A stretch of DNA of 27,869 nucleotides, taken from a virus. This document shows, in pieces, positions 9,901-19,200 of this stretch. A program made the translations under genes and the position numbers. The notes under the pieces were generated by a model, which was given only the letters and a program-made list of their open reading frames with translations, did no database searches and had not been told where the DNA came from. Position 1 is the first letter of the stretch. Each line of letters opens with the position of its first letter. The DNA lies in the IMG/VR virus record IMGVR_UViG_3300029319_000370, positions 1 through 27,869 of that record. One strand, written 5' to 3'.

Positions 9901-11702
9901 TAACTTACAATATTATTTGATGTAATGATACCAGCAAAGTTTCTCCCTGCAGCGGTTATAATTCCTGTATTTCCACTAGTATTACTTAATCTTAAATTTC
10001 CAGAAACAAAATTTGTAAGTTTAACTCCATTGTCAAGTAAAACATCTGCCTCAAATGTTGAAACTCCAACAGCGCTCTTTAAAGATTTTACATCATTAAA
10101 TTCAAAAGCGTCAACTTTAGTAATAACTCTTCCATTTTGAACACCATTAATCTTAATTGATTCATCTTTTAAAAACTTTCCTTTTACATCAATCAAACTA
10201 AAATCAGTAACATTAGTTCCTGCTGATTTAACAAATCCTGTTGCTCCGCTTCTTGCACCCTCAATATGATCTGAAACTGATAAGGATGTGATCGCTGTTC
10301 CAACTTTAATGTTTGTAAATGTTTTAATATCAAAAATTCTTGTCTCATAAAGTGTTGTTTCATTTACAAAACTACCAGATTGAGCTTTAAAATCATAAAG
10401 TCTTGCAAGTCCTATTTCACTACCACCATTACCTCTTCTTCTATCTAATAAAGATATTGTTGCAGTTGTTCCGATTCCTAAACTTGGAGATCCAAAAATA
10501 TTATTAACAAATAAAGGATCACCTGTTTGATAAGTTACTGCCTCTTGTTCAATTGTTTTTGTTGTTCTTGGTTTTGTAACATCTATAAAATTAGTAGATA
10601 TTTTATCAATTGCGTATCCCTTTACATATGCTTTTCCAGGCGATATTTGAACCACCATTAGATCATCTGATGGTATCTGTCCTGATTGTGTTTTTTGTTC
10701 TGATGTATATATTCCTTTATTTCCAACTTGATCATTTAATGATTCTTTTGCAAATACTTCAAAAGGTTTAATGTAATAATCTCCAGACTCATCAAAAGTT
10801 CTTTTAGCTAAAGTGTCATTAATTAAATTATATTGAGTATCTTTTACAAACTTTTGCATTTCGCCGTTGTTTACACGAGCGATTTCTATAAAATTCTGAT
10901 CATTTGTATCATCTAAATTTTTCTTTATAAGACTAATTTTGATTTTAAGTCTATCTGCGCCAGGAGCAGCGAAGTTTGTGAACCCTGAAGCGTTATCATT
11001 CAAAGATGGGTCTTCATCAGCAGTGATAAAATCTTCTTGAACATCAAATCCTATTCTAGCCGATGGAGAGTTATTATATTGATCTAATATTAAAGTTTCA
11101 TTTTGTACTTGAGCAAATGTTCCACGAACAAAATATACACCTTCTCCAATAGACATTGTTGAACCAATGGTGCTTGCACCAAAAGATATTGTGTTTGCAA
11201 ACGGTTCATTTGCAGCAATCACACTTGCACCATAAACTATATCTTTATTTGCAACTAAATTTTCACCATCACTAAACACGTCTTGAACAAAATCACTACC
11301 AGATTGCTCGTATTTAATATAAAGTGTTACATTTCCTCTTTCAGAATCTTCTTTTGAAAGAACTTTTTTGATGGTAGCAGTTACACCAGATGTACTACCA
11401 GTAATTCTTAATCCAACGAGTTGATTTAGATATAGAGAAACTGGAATACCTAGAAATGAATCATTGATTTGAACACAAGTAGCATTACCATCAAACGTTA
11501 GGTTGCCTGGAATTACCTTAGATCCCTCTTTAAAAAAGTGAGTACCAAACTGTTCAATCTGATTTTGTAAAATAGACTGAAGAGTGCTAAGTTCTCGTGC
11601 TTGAACAGGAGAGCCTGGTTTAAAAAGAACTTTATAAAAATTTTTATTTTTATCAAAATCGTCAAAATAAGGATTGACGTTTAGATTGGTTTCTTGTGGC
11701 AT
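3951..11702 (-). CDS. Very large virion structural protein, DUF4815-type N-terminus, probable baseplate/fibre component
   Basis: This 2583-residue protein opens with 'NPYFDDFDKNKNFYKVLFKP' and 'GSPVQARELSTLQSILQNQI', the typical start of DUF4815 proteins of marine T4-like phages. A further conserved part is 'YFLPRRDKLFLDKSGEFVYL' (about residue 1050) through 'GYLRPGHYTTCLDMV'. Near 1437-1470 lies 'MKPRTRFYVFFDNVDVTQFC'. Five prolines precede an (I/V)TN stalk at 1705-1741. After it, 'RQWLDPVAQTFLV' opens a globular beta domain (to about 1920). The C-terminal third carries two 'GSGY' units (about 2005 and 2055) and one 'GNEIISYTG...RGIDN' unit (2195-2243). 'TSGATA'-type units occur near 100, 481, 576, 866, 903 and 1565. 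The gene follows gene 8 by six bases and fills the place of T4 genes 9-12. A virion location is very likely, but the exact role (peripheral baseplate or fibre) is inferred. Confidence 0.85.
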   Translation of the reverse strand: MPQETNLNVNPYFDDFDKNKNFYKVLFKPGSPVQARELSTLQSILQNQIEQFGTHFFKEGSKVIPGNLTFDGNATCVQINDSFLGIPVSLYLNQLVGLRITGSTSGVTATIKKVLSKEDSERGNVTLYIKYEQSGSDFVQDVFSDGENLVANKDIVYGASVIAANEPFANTISFGASTIGSTMSIGEGVYFVRGTFAQVQNETLILDQYNNSPSARIGFDVQEDFITADEDPSLNDNASGFTNFAAPGADRLKIKISLIKKNLDDTNDQNFIEIARVNNGEMQKFVKDTQYNLINDTLAKRTFDESGDYYIKPFEVFAKESLNDQVGNKGIYTSEQKTQSGQIPSDDLMVVQISPGKAYVKGYAIDKISTNFIDVTKPRTTKTIEQEAVTYQTGDPLFVNNIFGSPSLGIGTTATISLLDRRRGNGGSEIGLARLYDFKAQSGSFVNETTLYETRIFDIKTFTNIKVGTAITSLSVSDHIEGARSGATGFVKSAGTNVTDFSLIDVKGKFLKDESIKINGVQNGRVITKVDAFEFNDVKSLKSAVGVSTFEADVLLDNGVKLTNFVSGNLRLSNTSGNTGIITAAGRNFAGIITSNNIVSYTVPGETIPRFNRITGVSTDGNEINISGITSVPGVCNGGVSDGLISGSIDVNDLILRGATFTLSANSLVTPVSRVNIESLDVTNTTIQLRKQYSDITVADSQFTSPNAGTDLFFQPFDEERYFISYDDGSIEPLKQSQVEISADKKTVTFVALSKSTGKANLFATVLKSKIKNKLKKLNDSNVLVVSGSTLSASGIGTNSLNDGLTTSSIFGTRVQDDKISLNVSDACQLLAVIESNDAGDPDLPTVTLTTYSGPSGNNADLVVGEKITGSQSSAVAIVVEKPTTTTLGVVYLNQSRFNIGERISTEKSGITALVTSTTEGDRNITDQYVLDPNIKPTYYDFSFITRKKDFEEPTNRLKVVFKNFFVTSDDTGDFYNASSYPAGTQNLISSNRQYQRSNADLIDIRPRVNTYDTSSTISPFDFRSRSFAEQSNNIPDPLVPEENLIVNYNYFLPRRDKLFLDKSGEFVYLEGVPADDPKFPQAIDDSIEVAKLSLPAFVKKAQDVKIVRTNHKRFTMSDIGRLEKRLENVEYYTRLSLLESDTANLQVVDSNGLNRFKSGFFVDNFKKHDSHQIGHPDFSASTDAKNGYLRPGHYTTCLDMVVGSRAFIGLGQTANPTLDLNHLNDIDGQNIQKTGRLLTLKYTEEEYIKQIYASRGENVNPYLIIFYHGNISLNPDSDTWTDTKRLDARIEERTDEYDAAVARLGINTQTGFSEVDWGAWETDWVSETVENTWEEESTRNLGNISQDQIPQAASNNITQQTVRVPNGLGGLNAGVVSNGRWVERGSVVEGVQLTTAQRFEDVVQTSSRSREGIQFKVTPRMTRQSMGDRVVSRDIIPFMRERNIEFFTTRMKPRTRFYVFFDNVDVTQFCTPKLLEVRMIRGAFATGETIRNESNAFRCRLAAPDHMQGPYDAPTKTLSTNPYLPDAGISSEYSTSTTLLNLDTFSLASQVQGEFQGGIGGNVGLKIFGSTSGAEAEVTDVRLISDNLGQLVGILSIPDPNIDALPRFETGTKTIRLTTSPTNSTLAGTVTGSAETNFASAGELETHQETIVSSRVPVIERVSAFEQRNINDRITRQVGPPRNVSVAGVTVNVEELPPPPPTVINNITNVTNEITNEITQITNVTNVTNVTEEITNITNVENTLGGMNRRELRQWLDPVAQTFLVENTTGVFITSVDCFFLAKDDALPVTLQIRTTNTGLPTQEILPFSVVVRNPDEVNVSEDASAATRFTFDSPVYLNGETSYALVLISASENYQVWISRMGEIDISTANLPDDEQVIISQQPYLGSLFKSQNGATWDASQFEDLKFTINKARFNVFPGVGRFYSPQLAEGNSQIIKLPPNPIKTLSRKAIVGLGTPISNTLTAGLVPGVTISQFDNLNASATLISTAGIATINGSNDVTIINPGIGYTPSNGVLTYSDIPMVTQTGEGTGIIGDVTVNNGEIGVVTFTNGGKNYAVGDTLGIGTLGLGNGSGAVLSVGLITSTNSIVIDNIQGSFVTGIGTIGFNNGSTVIGIDGKTVGSGSTISSFEVDSTNDGLHFKVDHRAHGMHAFNNLVVISDVDSDVPSTKLTADYDFDSSADIPVVASSNFATFEGVGVGTTNYGYAILGNEIISYTGVADGSITGITTRGIDNTLKISHSSGDVIKKYEFAGVSLRRINKTHDMNSPSSTVPNSKDLDFYHIKVDMDSDGTDRSSGSLPDRFFSSTKRGGGTNAKASQNVQFETLTPNIQTVTPTGTSVAARVRTISATSIGGEESSFVDQGFQSIAISGQNHFETPRMIASKVNEDAKLSELPGNKSMTLEILFGTGSLDVSPVVDLDRVAMVLTSNRLNNPVSNFATDSRVNRTTQDPCASTYVSKMIQLENPATSLKVEFSSYRRDSADIRVLFKVLSQGATENSMEKDFELFPGFDNIDQNGDIINVSNNSGRSDDPVPPSSGLEFKDYVFTSRELPPFTAFQIKIDMVGTNQAQPQFIKELRAIALA
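6480..6590 (-). repeat. (I/V)TN triplet-repeat stalk in the DUF4815 protein
   Basis: Residues 1705-1741 have a hydrophobic Ile or Val almost every third residue, separated by Thr-Asn (INNITNVTNEITNE, ITQITNVTNVTNVT, EEITNITNV). It directly follows a Glu-Glu-Leu-Pro5 hinge. The DNA shows imperfect direct copies of agttacgttRgtaa (+ strand) at 6507-6520, 6525-6538 and 6567-6580, the first two 18 bases apart. A three-residue hydrophobic period suits a thin intertwined beta stalk or helix better than a normal heptad coiled coil. Confidence 0.8.
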
Positions 11703-11708
11703 GATTCT

Positions 11709-13268
11709 TTAAAATTCCAGTACGATCTTGATGTCTTCTTTCTGTTGTGAACTGCGAGTAACAGCAGCTCTATTATCAACGTAAATGATATCACCGCTAT
11801 ATTTTTTCACCTCTGGGTTAGCAACACCTTTCACGAAACTCATTCCTAAATTGAAAGTCCTACTATTTATTGAGGTAGAAAGACCAGGCTGTGAAGAAGT
11901 TCCGAAATTAGTATCTATATTTAGATTATTTGTTCCACCGAATATGGTTGTTCCTGCTCCAGTTGCAGGGTCAGCGCTAAATCTAAACAATTCATATCCA
12001 TATGTAGGTGCAGTTCCATCAGTTGATATTGCAAGTCTTCGATCTTGCCAATATTTTAGAACTCCTGTATTTGCATCATAATTAATAACTCTACCAACAG
12101 CTGTTGATCCAATACCAATTTCCTGAGTAACCTCAGAATCAGCTGTAAATGTTGTGGTTGTTGATCCAGCACCAGTTAGTTTTAGTGCATAAACAGCACT
12201 CGCTTTTTGCAAGGTTAACTTATTCTCTGATCCAAATGCAAGAGGATCTCTACAAAGTCCTACACGAGAGAATTGATTTCCTGTAATAAAATCTGGGTTT
12301 GATGCATCGTTTTCTAAACGTGAATATATTAAAACACGGTTTGCACCAAGTTCTCTGTAAATATCTGCACCATGACCATCTTGCGGTGGAATGATTACAT
12401 TAAATGCAGCATCAGTGGATCCTGATGGATTAGTCACTCCAACATCACTTAGTCCAACAGAACCAAAAGTGTAATTAGAACCACCATTAGTTATTTCAAC
12501 AGAATCAATTTTACCAGCAGCGTTTACAGTAACAGAACATCTACCACCACTTCCATCTCCGTTAATTGGAACATTGTTGTAAGTTGCAGCAGTTCCATAA
12601 CCAACACCACGATTTGTTATTGTGACAATTTTTAATTGTCCACTAGTTGAAGCATTATTTCTAACTGCAGCAGTATCATTTCTTGTACTCCAATTTTGTG
12701 GTAAAGGTATGAAACTTGTTGAGTCAAACTTGATAATACTATTAGGATCAATCGTAAAAAGATATTTCCAAATGTATCCGTCTCCAGATGCACCAGCAGA
12801 TCTTGGTTCTAGGTCTGTGAATAATGGTTCATCAAGAGATGGTCTTCCAGATGTGTTCTCTGGATTTGTTCCATTTTGTAGACAAATATAAACTCTGAAA
12901 TTTGAGTTCATTACATAGTAATTTGTGTCATACAAATTAGTAGAACTTGTTTGTGGAGACAAGTTAGATCGAGAATAATCATCTCGATACATTTCATATG
13001 TTGTGCCTGATGACCAAGATATTTTTCTAACAACTCTTGCGATATCATCTGAATTTAACTTCTTGAGAGCAATCATCGTATCCCAATAATCATTCTCTTC
13101 ACTAAAAGAATCCTTTGGTGCTGGTGGATTTTCATTCCAATCTGATTGAAAATCTGCTGGGTTTGGAAGACCAATCCACGCATAATAACTGTTCGTAGTT
13201 GATGCTATACCAGCTACAAAATTTTCCGAGTTTAATATACGCAGTTGATCAGTTATAATGGCTGACAT
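11709..13268 (-). CDS. 8: Baseplate wedge protein gp8 with inserted repeat modules
   Basis: gp8 is a wedge component that binds gp6, gp7 and gp10-type partners. Similarity to T4 gp8 is clear at both ends. N-terminally, 'AWIGLPNPADFQSDWNENPP' is followed by 'APKDSFSEENDYWDTMIAL', like T4 'TFGRSEPWSSNENEVGFAPP' with 'YPTDSVLGVTDMWTHMMG'. In the middle, 'GDGYIWKYLFTIDPNSI' parallels 'GDGYVWEYLFEIPPDVS'. At the end, 'KYSGDIIYVDNRAAVTRS' parallels 'RHSGEMIYMENRPPIIMA'. The length is 519 residues against 334 in T4. The extra 180 or so include two 'GSGY'-type units near 215 and 257 (VTITNRGVGYG and VEITNGGSNYT) and a 'VTQEIGIGSTAVGRVINYD' unit near 380-400. The ATG is 23 bases downstream of a late-promoter-like sequence, with a weak ribosome binding site. 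Confidence 0.92.
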   Translation of the reverse strand: MSAIITDQLRILNSENFVAGIASTTNSYYAWIGLPNPADFQSDWNENPPAPKDSFSEENDYWDTMIALKKLNSDDIARVVRKISWSSGTTYEMYRDDYSRSNLSPQTSSTNLYDTNYYVMNSNFRVYICLQNGTNPENTSGRPSLDEPLFTDLEPRSAGASGDGYIWKYLFTIDPNSIIKFDSTSFIPLPQNWSTRNDTAAVRNNASTSGQLKIVTITNRGVGYGTAATYNNVPINGDGSGGRCSVTVNAAGKIDSVEITNGGSNYTFGSVGLSDVGVTNPSGSTDAAFNVIIPPQDGHGADIYRELGANRVLIYSRLENDASNPDFITGNQFSRVGLCRDPLAFGSENKLTLQKASAVYALKLTGAGSTTTTFTADSEVTQEIGIGSTAVGRVINYDANTGVLKYWQDRRLAISTDGTAPTYGYELFRFSADPATGAGTTIFGGTNNLNIDTNFGTSSQPGLSTSINSRTFNLGMSFVKGVANPEVKKYSGDIIYVDNRAAVTRSSQQKEDIKIVLEF

Positions 13269-13290
13269 TTTATCAAAGACTTTTTGTTTT

Positions 13291-13298
13291 TATTTATG
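13291..13298 (-). promoter_or_regulatory. Late-promoter-like element before gene 8
   Basis: The reverse strand reads CATAAATA, differing from the T4 late consensus TATAAATA only at the first base. It fills the start of the 30-base gap between the giant gene and gene 8, immediately after the TAA stop. This is the only gap between complete genes in the window that is not a stop/start overlap or shorter than 20 bases. An intergenic position supports it, but no -35-type element is expected or seen. It could start a second late transcript for gene 8 and everything downstream. Confidence 0.55.
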
Positions 13299-16200
13299 TT
13301 AGTTATAGGATTCTTTTAAATCCCTAGTTCTAATGATCACAGGGCCAGTTTTAATTCCTGTAACACCATCATTATTAATAACAGTAAATGGACTGACACC
13401 TTTCTTATTGAAGTCATGTAAACGACCCCAAGAAAACTTACCAAAGAATCCACTTCCAATACCAATACCCTCAGTTGAACTTACGCTTACAGTAACTCTT
13501 CTCAAAGTAGTTGCACCAATTCCAAAGGCAGGCCCTTGTATAGTTTTAGCACTATGCACTCTGTATATATTATCTAGGAAGGAAGTTCCAATTCCTACTG
13601 GTGAAGTTCCAATCGCATTTTCATAAGCAGTTAATCCACTACCAACATTTGTTTCAAATGCTGTGAAGTAATATCCAGATGCAATACCACTTACAGTGAT
13701 TGCAGATCCAACAACTGATGCATCACGAAGAACAGAGTCTTGTGGAATAAAGAGATCAAACTGCATTGCAGTTCCGATTCCAGCAACAGTTGATGTACCA
13801 ATTCCAACAATGTGACCAAAATCACCTTCATATTTAATATCTGATAAAACATCCTGAGTTGTAGATTCTGATTCAACTAATACCAATGGTGGATTTGTGT
13901 TGGTATATCCAGAACCAGCATTAGAAATTGAAATTGCAGATATTGTTCCAACACCTGATACAGTCGCAACAGCTGTTGCATTTGTAGATGTTGTTCCGAT
14001 ACCAGCATGAATTGTTCCGATACCAGCAGTAACACCAATTGAAACATGAGGTGCAACAGTAAATCCTGATCCACCATCAGATATTACAACACTTGATATG
14101 GTTCCAGCAGCAGAAACAACTGCTGTTGCAGCCACACCTGTTTTAGTTGTACGATCAAGAATCAATACACTTTGTTTAACTTCAACAATATCATCAACTT
14201 GATTGAATAATGGAACTGCTGTATCAGTAAACACCTCTGTAGAACCAGCAGATACACTCTTAATAATATATGCTGTTGGACGAATGCCAGGCTCTAATTC
14301 AACTCTATCTTTACCAATTCCTATATTATTGACAAATACATCCTGTGTTTGTTTCTTCCAAGTTACTGGTCTTTGTAGTGTTCTAAGTGTTGTAATACCA
14401 ACATCAATATAAGTGTTAGTCGTTACAGAATCAGATGTAGTAATACCAGTGACTGTTCTTGGTTCTTGCTGATAGAAATCATCTAAACCAACATCAGGAT
14501 ATTTATTAATTGTAAGACTATCACCTGTTTTTACTGTTTCTAAAATATCAACATCAAGAACATCATGTTCAGATCCACGATAATAATAAAGTCTTACTTT
14601 ATCATCTGATTTTGGAGCTTCTAAAAATGTAATTTGAGATCCACCATTAAACACATAACTTTCAAAAGGAATTTGAAGAATATCATTCAAAAATACTAAA
14701 CAGTTATCTTCAACACGAATTGGAGATCCTTTTCCAGATCTTAGAGTAATTGGAGTTTCAACTGCACCAATTGTTTTTGTAATTGGGAATGTTTTTCTAG
14801 TACCATCAAATAAATCTTCAAATGTATTTAATTTTTCTAACTCACCAAAAGTAAATCCAGCAAAACTATCATTGAAAACATCAAGAACGGTTAGAGAGAA
14901 AGTTTTAAATGTACTACCAGCAGATGCATCAGTTAAAATACCAGCTTGTCCACCCTCTTCAATTGAAAGAACATCATTAATTTTATAATTGTATCCAAAG
15001 TTTGTAATTTGGAAATTAATTATACTTGAAGCAGAACCAACACGAACTGATACAGATGCACCAATACCTGTAGAACTACCAACTAATCTCATATTTTCAT
15101 AATTAAGTGGTTTTTCAAATTCAAGATTTGGAGGTGATGACTGACTAAATCCTGATCCACCATTTGTAATAGTCACAGAGGTTACTAAACCAGCAGTAAC
15201 ATTTGCTGTACCTATTGTTGTAACACCAGAACTTGTAACAGCGCTGACAAGAATATTAGTTTGTAGTCCAACACGATATCCAGATCCACTATTGCCAATT
15301 GAAACAGATGTTATTGTACCAGCGGATGACACAATAGCAGTTCCGCCAGCTGCAACTAAAGGTTGATAACCAAATGATGCACTTTCTCCAACAGAAACAA
15401 TGACACCACCTCTAGGAACTGATGATACGTTTACATCATAACTATTTGTTACACCCACACCTGTGAAACTTACAGATGTGATACCAGCAGTTTCAGAAAT
15501 AATATAATCATCATTTGGATTTTGGAAAATTTCATTTAGAAGTAAAACACCAGTATTAGTTGCAAAACCAGTTACATCCGAACCACCAGATTTCAAAATA
15601 AAGTTTGTAGCAATTCCTGTGAATTGTTCCTGAACCGTATCAAATACAAAATTATTCGTGTACGTTTCTTGACTTCCGCCAGGAATACCAGTATGTGTAA
15701 AGACTCTACCCACAAATGTAGATGTGGTTGTTAAACCAGATGGGCCTTTTGAACCTTTCGGTGCATCTGTAAAGTTAATTGTATCTTTAACAATTTGATA
15801 GTTACCCAAGAACTTGGTTACAGTATCACCAGCACTATGATCTGCAATTACAGAATTAAGTTGACCTTTTCTAACCAAAAATTGATTTGTTGCTCCGATA
15901 CCAACAGTATCAATCTTCATAAATTCATCATTAATTTTAATAATATCTCCAGAGAAGAATGAAGATATGCCTATCACAGTGATGAAATTAGATGTTCGTA
16001 ACGAATCAGATGCTAATGTTGTATTAACAGGTGATTGAATTGCTGGACTTTGAATGTTATTATCAAGAGTAATTAAAGCTTTAGAGTTAAGATTTTTAGA
16101 TGTAAACGCATGAGTTGTTCCAACACCTACAGCTGATACATCAATAACCTTGGGAATAGTTTGAAGTGCTTCAGCAGCAGTTCTAGAAAGTTTAAATTTA

Positions 16201-19200
16201 TTTTCTGCAACTTTAACTGCAAATACTGTTGATGGTAATTTATTTGTAACACCAATTCCACTGATTGAAGTTGTTCCAATTCCGATACTCATTGTTGTAC
16301 CAGCACCAGTTGGTGTATATGTTAATTCTTCACCAGTCTGGAAGAAGTGATTATTAACAATAAATTCGTTATTTGTGACATCAACAACAGCCTCATCTGA
16401 TGAATCAAATACTTTATGGAAAATTGAATCACCATTATGTTCTAAATTAAATGAGAATTTAACATCATTCTCAGTTCCAGTATATGATCCGTCAGTCGAT
16501 TTAAATCTAGAATTAGTAAATGTAACTAAACCAACACCACTAGATCCAATTTCACTAAAGTTGTATTGAAATACTTTAGTTGTTATCGCTTTATTTGCTG
16601 GAGGAGTTAGTCGAAGTTCAATATCACCACCAGTTGCAGACGAATATCCAACACCAACAGTTCCAATACCAGATCCATTAAAGTTATCAATATAACCAAA
16701 TTCTGTAAAGTATGGAGTGGTTTGATCATGAATTGCAGTAACTTGAGTAACTGCATACTGGTCGTCTGTTGTGTTATGAATTTCAATTAAGGCATCAAAT
16801 GCTGTATATGTTACAGAATTAATTCCACTGATTCGAGTTGGTTGAGGAGTTCCTGTTGCTGCAATATTTGTTGTTGTGGTTAAAATTTCAGTGCTTAATA
16901 CTGATGTACTTCCAATTCCAGTCGCAGTGCCACCAATAGCGACTTGATGAACTCTCATTGTAACGCCAATTCCTGTATGAGGAGTGAAATAAACACTTGT
17001 AATTCCAGATCTTACATCTGCACCAAATGTTCCAAGCCCAGCGTTTGGAGAGTTACTTTGAGAAGTATTCTCATTAATCATCTGTGCATAATCTAAAAGA
17101 TATACTTCTTCACTATCATTTAAGACAATTAACTCATTTAGTTGAGTTCTTTCTGAACCACCTAATTCTTGAGTTTGTATGAATAATTTACTGGTTGTAA
17201 TTGCAGTTGATCCAAATCCTACAACCTGAACTGGAGATGGATCTGTAGAACCAATACCAGATTTGCTAGAGATGACATCATATCCTGTTCCAAGTGATAA
17301 TGAGCTGATGCCAGTTTGTGTATCTTTAAATGTTTCAATTGCAAATAATCTTAATGCATAATTATTAAACTTAAATTTAGCTGGAGAAAATCTTAAATTA
17401 CCAATAACTCCAGAAACATTGAAGTCAAATTCTCCAAGGTCAATCTGAGTTTCAACACGACCAAAAGGCAATATATATCCAGCAGATCCATCATGAAGTA
17501 GATTAATTTGAATTATTTCTTTTTCTCCAGAGAATCGAGTATCAAATATCAGTGCATAAAACTTAACACCGTCAATGTCGTTAATATTAAAACCAATTAC
17601 ATCTGAAAATGCAGTTGCACGAGGCAAATCATTAAATTCAGAACTTACGCTATCAATAGTTATGACTCTATTAGTTCTTGATTCAATGTAATCAGTTAAA
17701 ATTCGATTATCAAAATTAATTTGATCAGAAACAAGTGTATCATCAATAGTCTTAGAATTTTCGGTAACAAGATCAAAATCATAACTCATATGCATTGATT
17801 CATTTTCACTCACTAAATCAGCAACAACTATAACAGGAGAAGATGATACTCCAACGGATGCATTGCTTCTATTCTTATCGTCAGTAGATGCAGTTGATAC
17901 AATACTTAAATCTGCAAAGTTTTTAAATCCAACAACATGACCAAGACTGTTTACTGGATCTTTCCACTTTTCATATGAAATTGGACTTCCTAAAGAATAT
18001 GAGAATGTTTGATAATAATCATTATCAGCCAATTTTTGTAGTTCTGTGTTTAATTTTCCTGTTTCTTTTCTGAATCCACTTCTAAATTGAGAGTCTGAAT
18101 CAATATTGAACATTGAATTAAACTTAGTGGCTTGTTCAATTATTCCAATTGATTTAGATGATGAACCGTTAATTGATTCACCAGCTTTGAACGTGTCATT
18201 AGATAATACTTTCAAATACTTATTATCTTCATTCCAAGCAACAACAGTTCCTACTTTATCACCTGTACTTACGGTCTCTCCAACACTAAATTGATTTGGT
18301 TCAACATTTATATCAAATTGAGCAAGGTTTTCAAAAGGTATTGCCTGCCCTGATGATGAAGGGCCACTAAAGATGCCTGGGCTTGTGACGGATGAATCTA
18401 AATTGTATGATACAGTTGCATTTCCTCCGCCTGGATTTGTGTTTACACCAGTAATTACAAAAGGTTCGTAATTATAATCAGATGAGTTATATCCACTTCC
18501 TGTTGACCCAATACCTATGTTTTCGACAAATAATTTATCTCCTAATATAAACGGATAAGTTGTTGAATCATAAGATCCTTCGAGAGTTAAAGTTACTAAG
18601 TTAACACCACTTGTAAATGATAAATCTTTAATTTTAATTCCATTATTATTATTTGTAGCAACAATTTTTGGATTTGTACCAGATAAAGAATTTGTGTTAG
18701 TTAAGAGTTTAACTTCAGATACAGAGTTTCCTTGAGTCTTAACAGAAGTTATGACCTCCGTTTTAACAGCGTTTGTAACTCTATCAATAATAACAATATT
18801 AGGAGGATTAGTGTAATTCTTTCCACCAGAACTAATTCCAATACTTGATATTTTTGATAATCTATCTAATCTTAAAAATTGTGGTAGAGATACAGTTGGT
18901 TGAATAGTCCTATCTGCTGAATAATCAAATCCAATATTTTTAATCGTATATCTTCGCAACTGACCAATATTATCACTATTTAATTTTACAACTCCACCAA
19001 CACCTAATGTTGATCCGATTGAGGTAACAACTGGCAAAGTTTCATAATTTCTTCCTTTTGAAATAAATTTAATAAGATTGATACCACCAATAGCATCTGT
19101 AGAAGATGTACTATACTTTAATTTGGTGGCCTCTTCTTTTGTATAACCATCTTTTTCTGGTTGTTGAGAAAGAATGAATGAGAAAGTTGTGCTTCCGATT

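Noticed and set aside
11864-11871. AATAAATA on the reverse strand, a late-promoter-like match about 160 bases before the DUF4815 gene
   Set aside because: It lies inside gene 8 coding sequence. In DNA this AT-rich, several such seven- or eight-base matches are expected by chance, so only intergenic ones were kept.
11785-12081. Plus-strand 98-codon open frame
   Set aside because: It lies fully antisense to the conserved C-terminal half of gene 8 and shows no ribosome binding site or recognisable protein.
12622-12891. Plus-strand 89-codon open frame
   Set aside because: It is antisense to the well-conserved middle of gene 8, including the GDGYIWKYLF motif.
13333-13626. Plus-strand 97-codon open frame
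   Set aside because: It is antisense to the C-terminus of the giant gene. Its Pro/Ile-rich translation is what Gly/Ile/Thr codons give on the opposite strand.
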